Shown: positions 53,400 to 61,607 of the stretch, in pieces | Position numbering within the stretch: the first letter of the stretch is position 1 | Layout of the letters: every line of letters begins with the position of its first letter | Assembly: GCF_000308475.2 (NCBI RefSeq) | Contig: NZ_BAFT02000026.1 | Coordinates: 1 to 64,000, forward strand | Direction of reading: 5' to 3' | Length of the DNA stretch: 64,000 nt | Source: Nocardia brasiliensis NBRC 14402 | GTDB lineage: Bacteria > Actinomycetota > Actinomycetes > Mycobacteriales > Mycobacteriaceae | The notes under the pieces: generated by a model | Told to the model about the DNA's origin: nothing | Databases searched by the model: none | What the model saw: the letters and a program-made list of their open reading frames with translations, nothing else | Made by a program: the position numbers and the translations under genes

Positions 53400-56300
53400 T
53401 CAGGCGTCGAGCACGACGTCGGAGGTCGGCATGGACTGGCAGGTGAGGCAGTGATCGTCGGGCAGCTCGCTGCCGATGGCGACGAGGTGTGCCACTGTGC
53501 CGTCGAGCACCCGGACCGCGCAGCTCTCGCATTGGCCGACGCGGCACCCGCTGGGCACGGACAGACCCGACTGCTCGGCGAGCTGCAAGAGGGTGCCGTC
53601 CGATTTGCGCCACGTCACGTCCCGGCCGGAGCGGGCGAACCGAACGGTCGCGGTCGCGTCGTCGCAGATGCGCACCGGCACAGGTGCCGCGTGGAACTTC
53701 TCGGCGAAAATGTCGAATCGGGGAACACCTCGGGCCACCAGACCGGCGGTCAGTTCGTCGAGCATGTCCTCGGGGCCGCACAGGTAGAAACGCGCTCGCC
53801 GGTCGATCAGGGCGGGGTCGACGTCGGACGCCGATACCCGCCCTTGCCGGTGGTAACGGTCGTCCGCGCCCGGCCGGCTGTAGTGGTCGATCACGCGCAA
53901 GGACGGCAGATGCGCGGCGAGGGCGGCGATCCGGTCTCGGAAGGGGTGGCGCACACCGTCCCGGTTGCCGTAGTGGAGCACGACCTCCGGGGTGGCGGAC
54001 GGGGCGAGAACGAGTGTTTCGAGGTAGCTGAGGAACGGAGTGATCCCGATGCCTGCGGCCAGGAGCACGATCGGGCGGGAGTGGACGAGGGGCACGGCGA
54101 AGCCACCGGTAGGAGGGGTGACGAGCAGGCGGGTGCCGGGCCGGAGCCGCTCGTGCACGGCAGTGGAGAAACGGCCGCCGGACACCCGACGCACCGCTAT
54201 CGTGTACCTCTCCTGAGCAGCCGGTCCGCCGGGTCCGGTCAGCGAGTAACTGCGGGTCAGGTCGGGTTGATCGGGCCATGCGACGGTGACGTGCTGCCCG
54301 GCGCGGAACGCGGGTAACTGTGCCCGGTCTACGGGCCGCAACTGCACCGCCAGGATCTCCTCGGTTTCGAGTTCACAGTGGTCGATCAGGAACTCCCGTT
54401 GCGAACGCCACCGTTTCGAATGCGCGAGCTGGACGTCGCAGGGCACCGCGCGCAGGCCGACGGAGCCACTGATCGGATCGCGGCTTCCGTCACCGACCAG
54501 GAGGTTGTAGTTGGTGCCGTCACCGGCGAGCGGATCCGCACCGGGCAGGGCGAGGTCCGAAGCGGCCTGCCACCAGCCGTATTCGGCGACGACGACGTCG
54601 CGGTGCAGGTCCGAGTCGATCCGTGCGCGCATACCGACGGTGCCCCGCGATGTCCTGATCCGCACCCAGTCGCCGTCGCAGATCCCACGAGCGTCGGCGA
54701 GTTCGGCGCTCAGCTCGACGATCGGATCGGGGAAGCGTCTACGCAGCGAGGAGATTCCGCGGTGCTGGCTGTGACAGAAATAGCCGTTCTTCGCGCAGGT
54801 GAGCACCAGCGGATAGGACGCGTCCGGTGTCGGCTGCTCGGCCACCGGTACTGCGGATTGCCCGTGCTGGGCGAGCATTTCGGAGTAGAGCTCGACCCGG
54901 CGGGTCGGGGTCGCAAACCCGGTGACCGTTCCGTCGGCGGACTCCTCGGCGTATTTGCGGTAGCGGCCGGGTAATGGCAGATCCCTCCCGCCGGGGCTTT
55001 CGCGCAGCTCGGCCGCGGTGACCGCGAGCGGAGCAAGCTGATGGTTCCAGCCGTCCTCGATGCGTCCGTGGAAGAAATCCGCGCCGTGCCCCAACCGGAC
55101 GGCCAGGTCGAACACGATCTCGGTGTCCGAACGCGACTCGCCCACGGGTTCGACCATCCGCGGCCGCAACTGCACTCGCTGCTGAGCGGCGACGCTGATC
55201 TCGAACCCGGCTCTGATCGCCTCGCGCTCCCAAGGGGTGTTGACCGGCAGCAACAGGTCGGCGAAGCGCGCGGTCGGGTTCTCGAACAGGTCGAGATGAA
55301 CCGCGAAGTCCAAGCTGCGCAAGGCGTCTGCGGTCCGCCGCGGATCAGGCTGAGTCAGCAGCAGATTCCCGCCGAAGGACACCAGCGCCCGTACCGGATA
55401 TGGCTCACCCTGGAGCACCGCTTGGCAGAAGTCGCGGGCATTGATCCAGCCCTGCGCCGGCGGTCCCAGCGGGAAGCTTTCGAGGCCAAGGGCTTTCGCG
55501 CGCTGGGCGGCGGCGAGCTGGTCGGGGCCGGTGACCGGATTGACCGGCAGTTTGGGCAGCAACACGTTGCCGCCGGGGGCGTCGTAGCTGCCCGTGAGCG
55601 CGTAGAGGGTGGCGATCGCTCGCTCGGTCTGGGTCGCGTTGACATGCTGACCGACCCCGGACCACGCCGCGTACGACACCGATCGCGCCGCACCGAGTTC
55701 CGCGGCGAAGGTCTCGATCGCTGCCGGGGCGACCGTGGTCACCGCCGCGGCCCGGTCGACAGGCCAGGCGGCGCAGGCAGCGGCGTAGCGGTCGAAGGCG
55801 GGCGCACAGTCGACCGGTCCGCCTCGGGTGACCACCCGCCATCGGCCGCGCAGGGCGAACCGTTCCACACCGCTCGGCGCGTGGGTGGTGTCCAACGGCT
55901 CCGCCCGCCCGGACACCTCGTCCCACACCACATATCCCGGCACCCCTGGATACAGGTCCGAAGCTCGCAGGAACTCGCCGGTGTCGAGCCGGACCAGCAG
56001 CGGCGCATTCGTCCACGATCGGACGAATTCCTCGTCGTGGCCGCGTCGGGCGAGTAGTCGGCCGGCCACACTCAACGCGAGCGCGCCGTCGGTACCGGGG
56101 CGCACCCGAAGCCAGTGGTCGGCCTGCAACGCGCTGGTCGAGCGGCGCGGGTCGACGACCACGAGCCGTGCCCCTCGGGCTCGCGCCCGGGCGAGTGCCG
56201 CGGACTGCGCCAGCCAGGATTTGGCCGGGTTGTGGCCCCACAAGACGGCGAGGTCGGTGTTCGCGTAGTCCGGACCCGGCAGTCCGCTCCCGAAGGTGAA

Positions 56301-56753
56301 GGCGTGTGCGAAATCCTTGTGCCAATTACAGATCTCGGTCGAATACAGCGTGTTCGGGCTGCCGAACACCCGAATGAATCGCTCGACCCAGTCGATGGAA
56401 TCCGACATCGGCGTGCCACTCGGGGAGGTCACCGAGAACGCGACCGCTTCGGCGCCGCTTTCCGCACGGATACGGTCCAGGTTTTCAGCGACCTCGGTCA
56501 AGGCTTCGTCCCAGCCGATCTCTCGCCAGCGCGGGTCGGGATCGGATTTGGGCGTGGTCCGTCGTAGCGGCCGCCGCAAGCGCTCGGGGGAGTACACCAA
56601 CTCGGGAGCGGCCCGGCCCTTCGGGCACATCGCCGCACCGGTGGGATGTTCCGAATCCGGTCGGACATCGCGCAATACGCCGTTCTCGACCGTGTAGACA
56701 GCGCCACACCGGGAGCGGCACAGCGTGCAGTAGCCGCGCACCTCAGCCATCAT
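53400..56753 (-). CDS. Molybdopterin oxidoreductase fused to flavin/2Fe-2S reductase
   Basis: A 1117-aa fusion. Residues 1-750 are a bis-MGD molybdoenzyme of the DMSO reductase/assimilatory nitrate reductase group: 4Fe-4S ligands C9, C12, C16, C43; Mo-ligand candidate Cys142 in STEICNWHKDF; and the C-terminal MGD-binding barrel (PLVLTCAKNGYFCHSQHRG). Residues about 790-1020 form a ferredoxin-NADP-reductase module (RSYSLTGPGG, LLAAGIGITPFLSYLE, YLCGPEDML). Residues 1035-1117 are a plant-type ferredoxin (CRVGQCESCAV...CLTCQS). The protein carries its own NAD(P)H-to-molybdenum electron chain. AAGGAG lies 4-7 bases from the ATG-ATG start. First gene of the operon, divergent from a GntR regulator. 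Confidence 0.9.
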   Translation of the reverse strand: MMAEVRGYCTLCRSRCGAVYTVENGVLRDVRPDSEHPTGAAMCPKGRAAPELVYSPERLRRPLRRTTPKSDPDPRWREIGWDEALTEVAENLDRIRAESGAEAVAFSVTSPSGTPMSDSIDWVERFIRVFGSPNTLYSTEICNWHKDFAHAFTFGSGLPGPDYANTDLAVLWGHNPAKSWLAQSAALARARARGARLVVVDPRRSTSALQADHWLRVRPGTDGALALSVAGRLLARRGHDEEFVRSWTNAPLLVRLDTGEFLRASDLYPGVPGYVVWDEVSGRAEPLDTTHAPSGVERFALRGRWRVVTRGGPVDCAPAFDRYAAACAAWPVDRAAAVTTVAPAAIETFAAELGAARSVSYAAWSGVGQHVNATQTERAIATLYALTGSYDAPGGNVLLPKLPVNPVTGPDQLAAAQRAKALGLESFPLGPPAQGWINARDFCQAVLQGEPYPVRALVSFGGNLLLTQPDPRRTADALRSLDFAVHLDLFENPTARFADLLLPVNTPWEREAIRAGFEISVAAQQRVQLRPRMVEPVGESRSDTEIVFDLAVRLGHGADFFHGRIEDGWNHQLAPLAVTAAELRESPGGRDLPLPGRYRKYAEESADGTVTGFATPTRRVELYSEMLAQHGQSAVPVAEQPTPDASYPLVLTCAKNGYFCHSQHRGISSLRRRFPDPIVELSAELADARGICDGDWVRIRTSRGTVGMRARIDSDLHRDVVVAEYGWWQAASDLALPGADPLAGDGTNYNLLVGDGSRDPISGSVGLRAVPCDVQLAHSKRWRSQREFLIDHCELETEEILAVQLRPVDRAQLPAFRAGQHVTVAWPDQPDLTRSYSLTGPGGPAAQERYTIAVRRVSGGRFSTAVHERLRPGTRLLVTPPTGGFAVPLVHSRPIVLLAAGIGITPFLSYLETLVLAPSATPEVVLHYGNRDGVRHPFRDRIAALAAHLPSLRVIDHYSRPGADDRYHRQGRVSASDVDPALIDRRARFYLCGPEDMLDELTAGLVARGVPRFDIFAEKFHAAPVPVRICDDATATVRFARSGRDVTWRKSDGTLLQLAEQSGLSVPSGCRVGQCESCAVRVLDGTVAHLVAIGSELPDDHCLTCQSMPTSDVVLDA

Positions 56754-56781
56754 GTTACTCCTTAGTAACCGGCTACCGGTT
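56754..56781. promoter_or_regulatory. Overlapping palindromes at the molybdoenzyme/GntR promoter
   Basis: GTTACT-CCTT-AGTAAC (56754-56769) sits directly on the ribosome-binding site of the molybdoenzyme gene, and AACCGG-CTA-CCGGTT (56767-56781) adjoins it. A further CCGGT follows at 56790. They may be GntR operators; the first could also fold in RNA and hide the AAGGAG. Confidence 0.52.
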
Positions 56782-56854
56782 ACCGATTGCCGGTGACAAG
56801 TAAGATGCGGGAAAGGGGCGGGGAAGTCAAGGCCGAGCGTCGAAAGGCAGGTAG

Positions 56855-57511
56855 TTGACCGAGGACGGAGCAGTGCGACTGCAGCACACCAACTTGCGGG
56901 ACCAAGTGCTCGAAGTCGTGCGGCAAGCGATGGTGTCCGGTGAGCTCCGGCCAGGAGACATCTACTCGGCCGCGGCGCTCGCGACCCGGCTGGGGGTATC
57001 CAGCAGTCCGGTCCGGGAAGCGATGCTGACGCTGGTCACGCAGGGCTTGATGGAGCCGGTGCGCAACCGGGGTTACCGCATTGTCGCAATGACCGAGCAG
57101 GATCTGGACGAGATCTACGAGCTGCGTCAGTTGCTGGAGATCCCGGCCACGCTCGCCGCGGGCGCGAAGATCGAACCCGAGGACCTGGACCGGCTCGCCG
57201 GTTTGGCCGGGGATATCGAAAGCGCGGCCCGGGCCGGTGATGTCGCCGGCTTCCTCGAGGCAGACCGGCGGTTCCATCTGGACCTGCTGGCACACGGCGG
57301 AAATCGCCGGCTGGTGGACAGCATCGCCACCCTGCGGGATCAAACGCGTCTGTACGGATTGGACAAACTAGCCGAGGGCGGGCGGCTGATCGGGGCAGCG
57401 GTCGAACATCGAGAAATCCTCGCCGCCATCTCGTCGCGCGATTGGCCCGAGCTGGAAAGCCTGATGCATACGCATCTGCGCCACACCCGCGCGGACTGGG
57501 CGAGCGGCTGA
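56855..57511 (+). CDS. GntR-family regulator (FadR subfamily)
   Basis: A 218-aa regulator: winged helix NLRDQVLEVVRQAMVSGELRPGDIYSAAALATRLGVSSSPVREAMLTL and an FCD ligand domain with DLDEIYELRQLLEIPATLAAGA, FLEADRRFHLDLLAHGGN and EHREILAAISSRDWPELESLMHTHLRHT; the His residues of the FCD metal site are present. The start is a TTG at 56855, or GTG 56873. It probably represses the divergent operon in the absence of a carboxylate inducer. Confidence 0.87.
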   Translation: MTEDGAVRLQHTNLRDQVLEVVRQAMVSGELRPGDIYSAAALATRLGVSSSPVREAMLTLVTQGLMEPVRNRGYRIVAMTEQDLDEIYELRQLLEIPATLAAGAKIEPEDLDRLAGLAGDIESAARAGDVAGFLEADRRFHLDLLAHGGNRRLVDSIATLRDQTRLYGLDKLAEGGRLIGAAVEHREILAAISSRDWPELESLMHTHLRHTRADWASG

Positions 57512-57614
57512 AAGGAGCTGAAAGCAACGTGGCCGCAACGCTTTTAGTGCAACATTGAGCGTGTGGTACCCGGCTGCGGAGTTCGGTACCACCTAGTCGG
57601 CGCAGGAGACGGTC

Positions 57615-57965
57615 ATGGTTGAAATCAATCTCGTTCTATCCGCCCGAGACCTGCCGGACACCGACACGATAGGTGAGACGGATCCCTACCTGAAACTCTA
57701 TGTTCAGCGCGCCGGAGCTTGGGTGCTGGCCACCATGACCGAGATCCACAAAAACGACTTGAATCCTCGCTACGCGCCCTGCGTCATCGAGGTGGACGAT
57801 AGTGAACGGTCCGCCCTGCGCATCGAGGTGTGGGACCACGATCGGATGGGCAGCGACGAATTGGTCGGCAAAGTCGAACTCTCGGTGGCCGAGTTCCTGC
57901 GCGCCGGAGGAAACGTCACCCTGGCATTGCCTGGCGGAGGACAACTCAACGTCCTGAAGCGGTGA
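57615..57965 (+). CDS. Stand-alone C2-domain protein
   Basis: A 116-aa protein consisting of one C2 domain, a calcium/phospholipid-binding fold common in eukaryotes but rare in bacteria. Calcium-loop acids are conserved: Asp17 and Asp23 in DTDTIGETDPYLKLYV, Asp74 and Asp76 in EVWDHDRMGSDELVG, with Glu82 at the fifth position. No signal peptide or other domain. The ATG is preceded by GGAG. It stands alone after the GntR gene. Confidence 0.85.
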   Translation: MVEINLVLSARDLPDTDTIGETDPYLKLYVQRAGAWVLATMTEIHKNDLNPRYAPCVIEVDDSERSALRIEVWDHDRMGSDELVGKVELSVAEFLRAGGNVTLALPGGGQLNVLKR

Positions 57966-58301
57966 TGGGGCGACGGCGCGGCGTCCGTTCGCTGCGGTGG
58001 CTCAGCGGCTCGCGGGCGGTTGGCGGTCGGTCGGGGTGAGGAGGTCTGAGCGCACGTCGAAGACGAACGGTACGTTGTCGGGGCCGCCGGACAACCACCA
58101 TGTGCTGATCCCCGGCTGCGGATCGTCGCTGAGCCGATGGACAGCCCTGGCGGGCAGCTCACAACCATCGCCCTTACCCAAACTCTGTTGCACCGCAGCA
58201 CCTTATCGAGATGACGTAAACCGCCGCGGGACAGCGCAGTCGATCGACCTGCGGTCACAAATGCGGTTGGCGAAGATTCGGTCGGCGAGAAGAATCGAGC
58301 C
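57966..58301. other. 336-base region without a confident gene
   Basis: Between the C2 and RidA genes. Apart from the small minus-strand frame at 58002-58193 listed separately, I see no convincing gene, hairpin or repeat here. Confidence 0.4.
58002..58193 (-). CDS. Possible small hypothetical protein
   Basis: A 63-residue frame from GTG 58193. The second half (GISTWWLSGGPDNVPFVFDVRSDLLTP) has a natural protein composition, unlike the shadow frames around it. No ribosome-binding site or family is recognised; it could be a fragment. Confidence 0.3.
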   Translation of the reverse strand: MQQSLGKGDGCELPARAVHRLSDDPQPGISTWWLSGGPDNVPFVFDVRSDLLTPTDRQPPASR

Positions 58302-58709
58302 GTGACGAAGACTGTGACGCTGATCAGATCCGGCAAGCTGGCCACTGTTGCCGAATATGCTTATGCCGCTACGGCTCAGGCGGAGGCGCGGCTGATCTTT
58401 CTCGCCGGTGCGTGCCCGCTGAACGCCGACGGCAGCACCGCGGCGGTGGGAGATTACGCGGGACAGGCTGCGAAGGCGATCGAGAACCTGAAGATCGCGT
58501 TGCACGAGGCCGGTGCCGAACTCGAGAACGTGATCAACACGCGGGTGCTCGTCGCCAGTTCCCGGCAGGGAGATTTGGTCACGGCCTGGGAGGTCGTGCG
58601 GGACGCGTTCGCCGAACACGATGTGCCGAGCACACTGCTGGGTGTCACGGTGCTCGGCTACGACGACCAGCTGGTGGAGATCGAAGCGGTGGCTGCCGTC
58701 GTGGATTAG
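58302..58709 (+). CDS. RidA/YjgF family protein
   Basis: A 135-aa protein of the enamine/imine deaminase family. YAATAQAEARLIFLAGACPLNADG, AAKAIENLKIALHEAGAELENVINTRVLVAS and a C-terminal VEIEAVAAV are typical; Arg in NTRVLVA aligns with the conserved active-site Arg. It trims reactive enamines formed by PLP or flavin enzymes. GTG 58302. Confidence 0.88.
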   Translation: MTKTVTLIRSGKLATVAEYAYAATAQAEARLIFLAGACPLNADGSTAAVGDYAGQAAKAIENLKIALHEAGAELENVINTRVLVASSRQGDLVTAWEVVRDAFAEHDVPSTLLGVTVLGYDDQLVEIEAVAAVVD

Positions 58710-58714
58710 TAGGT

Positions 58715-58748
58715 AATGGTACTATTCCGAGAATTGACTAGTACCATT
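58715..58748. promoter_or_regulatory. PadR operator
   Basis: Perfect 10-bp inverted repeat AATGGTACTA-N14-TAGTACCATT, ending 17 bases before the padR ATG. Length and place fit autorepression. Half-sites share TAGTA with the element ahead of the carotenoid oxygenase. Confidence 0.65.
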
Positions 58749-58765
58749 TTTGCCTCGGAGGGTGG

Positions 58766-59413
58766 ATGGCGCTCAAACACGCTGTGCTGGCGGTGCTTTC
58801 ACGGGGTGATTCCTCGGGGTATGAGCTGTCGAAGGCCTTCGAAGTCGGCGTGACGAATTTCTGGCACGCGACGCCGCAGCAGGTCTATGCGGAGCTGACC
58901 AAGCTGGAAGAGTCGGGGTTGATCAGCGGTCGGGACGTGATCGGGCGCGGGCGGCAGACCAAGCGGGTCTTCACGGTGACCGACAGCGGTCGGGACGAGC
59001 TGTCCGCGTTTGTCGCTGTGTCGTCGAAACCGGGCGCGATCCGGGAAGATCTGGTCGTCAAGGTGTATGCGTCGGAATTCGCGGAGGCCGAGGTGCTGGC
59101 CGTCGAACTCGAGGAGCGGGCCGAACGTTCCCGGACCAAAATGGTGGTGCTCGACGCCATTTTGGCCGACCTGTTGGGCGACGACGACGAGCAGACCCAT
59201 TTGAGTACCTCCGAGCATCCCGGCCGATACCTCACCGCGATTCGTGGCCGTGGCTTCGAGGCGGAGAACTACGCGTGGTTCCGTTGGGCCGCTGCGGTTT
59301 TGCGTGCCCGTGCGGCGGGTGAGCCGGTGCCCGCGCGTTCGGACCCGCAGGCGATATCACGGCTCGTCGGGGATCCAGGAGGCGTGGAATCCGTAGGGCA
59401 CCCGGGTCGGTAG
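58766..59413 (+). CDS. PadR-family transcriptional regulator
   Basis: A 215-aa regulator: winged helix LKHAVLAVLSRGDSSGYELSKAF, then TPQQVYAELTKLEESGLISGR and GRQTKRVFTVTDSGRDELSAF. A C-terminal helical PadR_C domain follows. The last 57 bases run antisense over the 3' end of the carotenoid oxygenase gene, an unusual convergent overlap. The palindromes at 58715-58748 and 60752-60778 mark its likely targets. Confidence 0.9.
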   Translation: MALKHAVLAVLSRGDSSGYELSKAFEVGVTNFWHATPQQVYAELTKLEESGLISGRDVIGRGRQTKRVFTVTDSGRDELSAFVAVSSKPGAIREDLVVKVYASEFAEAEVLAVELEERAERSRTKMVVLDAILADLLGDDDEQTHLSTSEHPGRYLTAIRGRGFEAENYAWFRWAAAVLRARAAGEPVPARSDPQAISRLVGDPGGVESVGHPGR

Positions 59414-60739
59414 CGTGATCCGGGCGACCGGTGGGCCCGAGAAGTCGGTGGCGTCGAGCACCACCAGTTGTGATGGGGCGGTACCGATTCCGGTGACGAG
59501 CGAGAGCAGCCAGCCCTCGTCTTCGCCGTATCCGCCTGGGGCGGCGACGAAGTCGGCTTCACCGGGCACCTGCGTGGTGCCGAACCGGTGGGAGCTGCTG
59601 GTGCCCGCCACCGTGTCGTATTTGACGAGTTCGTAGCCGTCGGGGCCGTTTCGGCGCGGGTAGCCCACCGCGTAGACGTCACGACTCGCGCGACCGGTGT
59701 GATCTGCGTTGATGGTCGGGAACTCGACCGCGCGATCGTCGAGTTGATCTTCGCGCACGATCCGGGTCGCGGGATCGAGGGTCCAGCGATGCAGGAACGC
59801 CTCGGGCAGTGGGTTGCGGTCATCCAGATTGCCCGGAACATGCTGGACGTAGCCGCCGAGCCGAGCCCAGCTGACGTCCCAGCCCTGCGGTACAACGCGG
59901 TTGCCTTCCAACACGATTCGACCGTTGTCGTCTTCCCGCGCGTTCGCGGTGTGGATGATCCAGCACGGGTCGACGGTGATCCAGACGATGTCGGCACTGG
60001 CACCGTGCTTGGGCATGATCCCGATGCGCGGTTCGTGGGTCTCGCTCCAGTGCATCGGCAGCGGATTGCGTCCGACCTGATCCGGGTCACCGACCACCGG
60101 CAGGTCGAACCAGATCACATAGTTCTGCGTGATCGCGAAATCGTGCATCAACGTCACGGCCGGGACCTCGATCGGCACGCTGCGCAACAGCTCGCCGTCG
60201 GGGGAGGCCACGTGATAGACCAGGTGTGGCGGTGTAGGGCGATACGCGTCGAAGAAGTGCAGTTCGCCGGTGGCCGGGTCCACTTTCGGATGCGCGGTCA
60301 TCCCGGTGGCCAGCCGCCCGCCGAAGTCGTACGGGCCGACGGTATCGAGTTCGGCGTCGACCTCGTAGGGGAGCATGCCCTCCTGAAGTGCGAGTATCCG
60401 CCCGGCGTACGGCACGACGTGCGTGTTGGCCGTGCCGACCGACAGATCCCGGGCGGGGTCGAACAAGTCGTAGCCGTCGGGTGGCGGTGTGGTGCGAATC
60501 CACCGATTGCGGTACCACTCGGCGCGGCCGTCGCGGATCCGGATGCCGTGCAGCATGCCGGGGCCGGCCCACAAATGGCCGGGATCGGCGCCGGGCGCGG
60601 GATTCGGGCCGTTGCGCAGGTAGCGGCCGCACAGTTCCGGCGGTAGGGCCCCGGTGACCTCCAGATTCCGTGCTTCGGTCGCGACGGCCACGGGCTCGAG
60701 GATGCCGGACAAGTAGCGAGGGGTATCGAGCGATGTCAT
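59357..60739 (-). CDS. Carotenoid oxygenase (RPE65/lignostilbene dioxygenase family)
   Basis: A 460-aa non-heme iron enzyme that cleaves a carotenoid or stilbene double bond. The four iron-ligand histidines are visible in TAHPKVD, LMHDFAI, IIHTANA and the C-terminal YGFHASW. The N-terminus has GRYLRNGPNP and HLWAGPGMLHGI of the family. Seven-bladed propeller, cytosolic. Convergent with padR and preceded by a TACTACT/AGTAGTA palindrome. Confidence 0.92.
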   Translation of the reverse strand: MTSLDTPRYLSGILEPVAVATEARNLEVTGALPPELCGRYLRNGPNPAPGADPGHLWAGPGMLHGIRIRDGRAEWYRNRWIRTTPPPDGYDLFDPARDLSVGTANTHVVPYAGRILALQEGMLPYEVDAELDTVGPYDFGGRLATGMTAHPKVDPATGELHFFDAYRPTPPHLVYHVASPDGELLRSVPIEVPAVTLMHDFAITQNYVIWFDLPVVGDPDQVGRNPLPMHWSETHEPRIGIMPKHGASADIVWITVDPCWIIHTANAREDDNGRIVLEGNRVVPQGWDVSWARLGGYVQHVPGNLDDRNPLPEAFLHRWTLDPATRIVREDQLDDRAVEFPTINADHTGRASRDVYAVGYPRRNGPDGYELVKYDTVAGTSSSHRFGTTQVPGEADFVAAPGGYGEDEGWLLSLVTGIGTAPSQLVVLDATDFSGPPVARITLPTRVPYGFHASWIPDEP

Positions 60740-60751
60740 AGTCCACTCTCC

Positions 60752-60778
60752 TACTACTCAAGGAGTTGATTAGTAGTA
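60752..60778. promoter_or_regulatory. PadR-type operator of the carotenoid oxygenase
   Basis: Inverted repeat TACTACT-N13-AGTAGTA, beginning 13 bases upstream of the oxygenase ATG. Similar half-site and spacing to the padR palindrome. Confidence 0.55.
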
Positions 60779-61167
60779 TGTGATAGTAGACGTCGACTTG
60801 CTTATTCGACAAGGGGTGTGAGTCTCGCTACGGCGATGACTTTCGCTCTGCCGGTGCTGGCGACCGAGCCGGTGGCGATGCCGGCATTCGACCTTTGTCT
60901 GAAGTGCGGAGCGGGGCCCGGTCGGTTGGCAGATCCGGCGGGACCCCGCTCATCGGGTGCGCAGTCGAGGTGCTCGAATTGATCATGGGCCACGGGCTCC
61001 GCCGGGCAAGGGGCGTCGGAAATGTGCCCGTGACTGCGGGCATCACCTCCTCTATCGCCTCGTAAAGTGGTTGCATCATGCTGCCATTACGCCACATATT
61101 GCTTCATATATGGAACGGGTATCGCAAGGGCGGGCGGGTCGGGATGTGGCATGGATCGAGGATCCGG

Positions 61168-61204
61168 GGGCGTGGCCAGGTCCCCGTTAGGCCTGGCCAC
61201 GCCC
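61168..61204. terminator. Hairpin terminator, 13-bp stem
   Basis: GGGCGTGGCCAGG/CCTGGCCACGCCC with an 11-base loop, no U-tract. It is the second of two tandem hairpins downstream of the WhiB gene. Confidence 0.58.
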
Positions 61205-61215
61205 TCCATCACCCT

Positions 61216-61249
61216 TTCGGGGGCGCGCACTCCGATTCGCGCTCCCGAA
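61216..61249. terminator. Hairpin terminator, 12-bp stem with one mismatch
   Basis: TTCGGGGGCGCG/CGCGCTCCCGAA with a 10-base loop, 37 bases beyond the WhiB stop on its strand. Confidence 0.55.
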
Positions 61250-61286
61250 GGCTCGGGAATTCTGTTCAGATGTGGAGCATGCTGAT

Positions 61287-61607
61287 TCAATATCGCATTG
61301 TGTACGGGTGCCCGGCGATATCACCTCTCGGGAGTGGGCCTTGGGCGCTCCCGTCTGCGATCGCCCGCAGGAGCTGCTTCGCTTCGCTTTGTCGGCGATC
61401 GGATGGATCGCTGAGATCTACGGAAGCCACGATGCCGTGTGTGATGCCGATGCGTAGTGCGTCGTGGGCGCACGACCGCAAGGCTGGGCAGCTCGTACAG
61501 ATCACCTGTGCAAGCAATACGTGAGCCGGGCGATCGTTTCCTTCTGGGAAGAAGACTTCGGGGTCAACGCTCTGGCAGAGACGTTTTGAGAGGGTATTCT
61601 GCTCCAC
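61287..61607 (-). CDS. WhiB-like protein lacking the GIWGG turn
   Basis: A 106-aa protein. Cluster ligands C11, C37, C40 and C46 (LCQSVDPEVFFPEG, ICTSCPALRSC) match WhiB proteins. The usual G[I/V]WGG turn is replaced by THGIVASVDLSD, and the basic C-terminal tail is weak (RRQSEAKQ). It may keep the Fe-S cluster but differ in sigma-factor or DNA contacts. GTG 61607 overlaps the DoxX stop by one base (TAGTG), so the two are translationally coupled. Confidence 0.8.
   Translation of the reverse strand: MEQNTLSKRLCQSVDPEVFFPEGNDRPAHVLLAQVICTSCPALRSCAHDALRIGITHGIVASVDLSDPSDRRQSEAKQLLRAIADGSAQGPLPRGDIAGHPYTMRY

Larger units (their letters stand above)
60740..61286. other. 547-base intergenic region
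   Basis: No convincing gene. It holds the oxygenase promoter and operator at the left end and two strong hairpins at 61168-61249 that probably terminate the DoxX-WhiB transcript. The middle (60800-61150) shows nothing I recognise. Confidence 0.5.

Noticed and set aside
60828..61097. Minus-strand frame of 89 codons upstream of the carotenoid oxygenase
   Set aside because: Pro/Ser/Arg-rich composition without any conserved-looking core; treated as non-coding.
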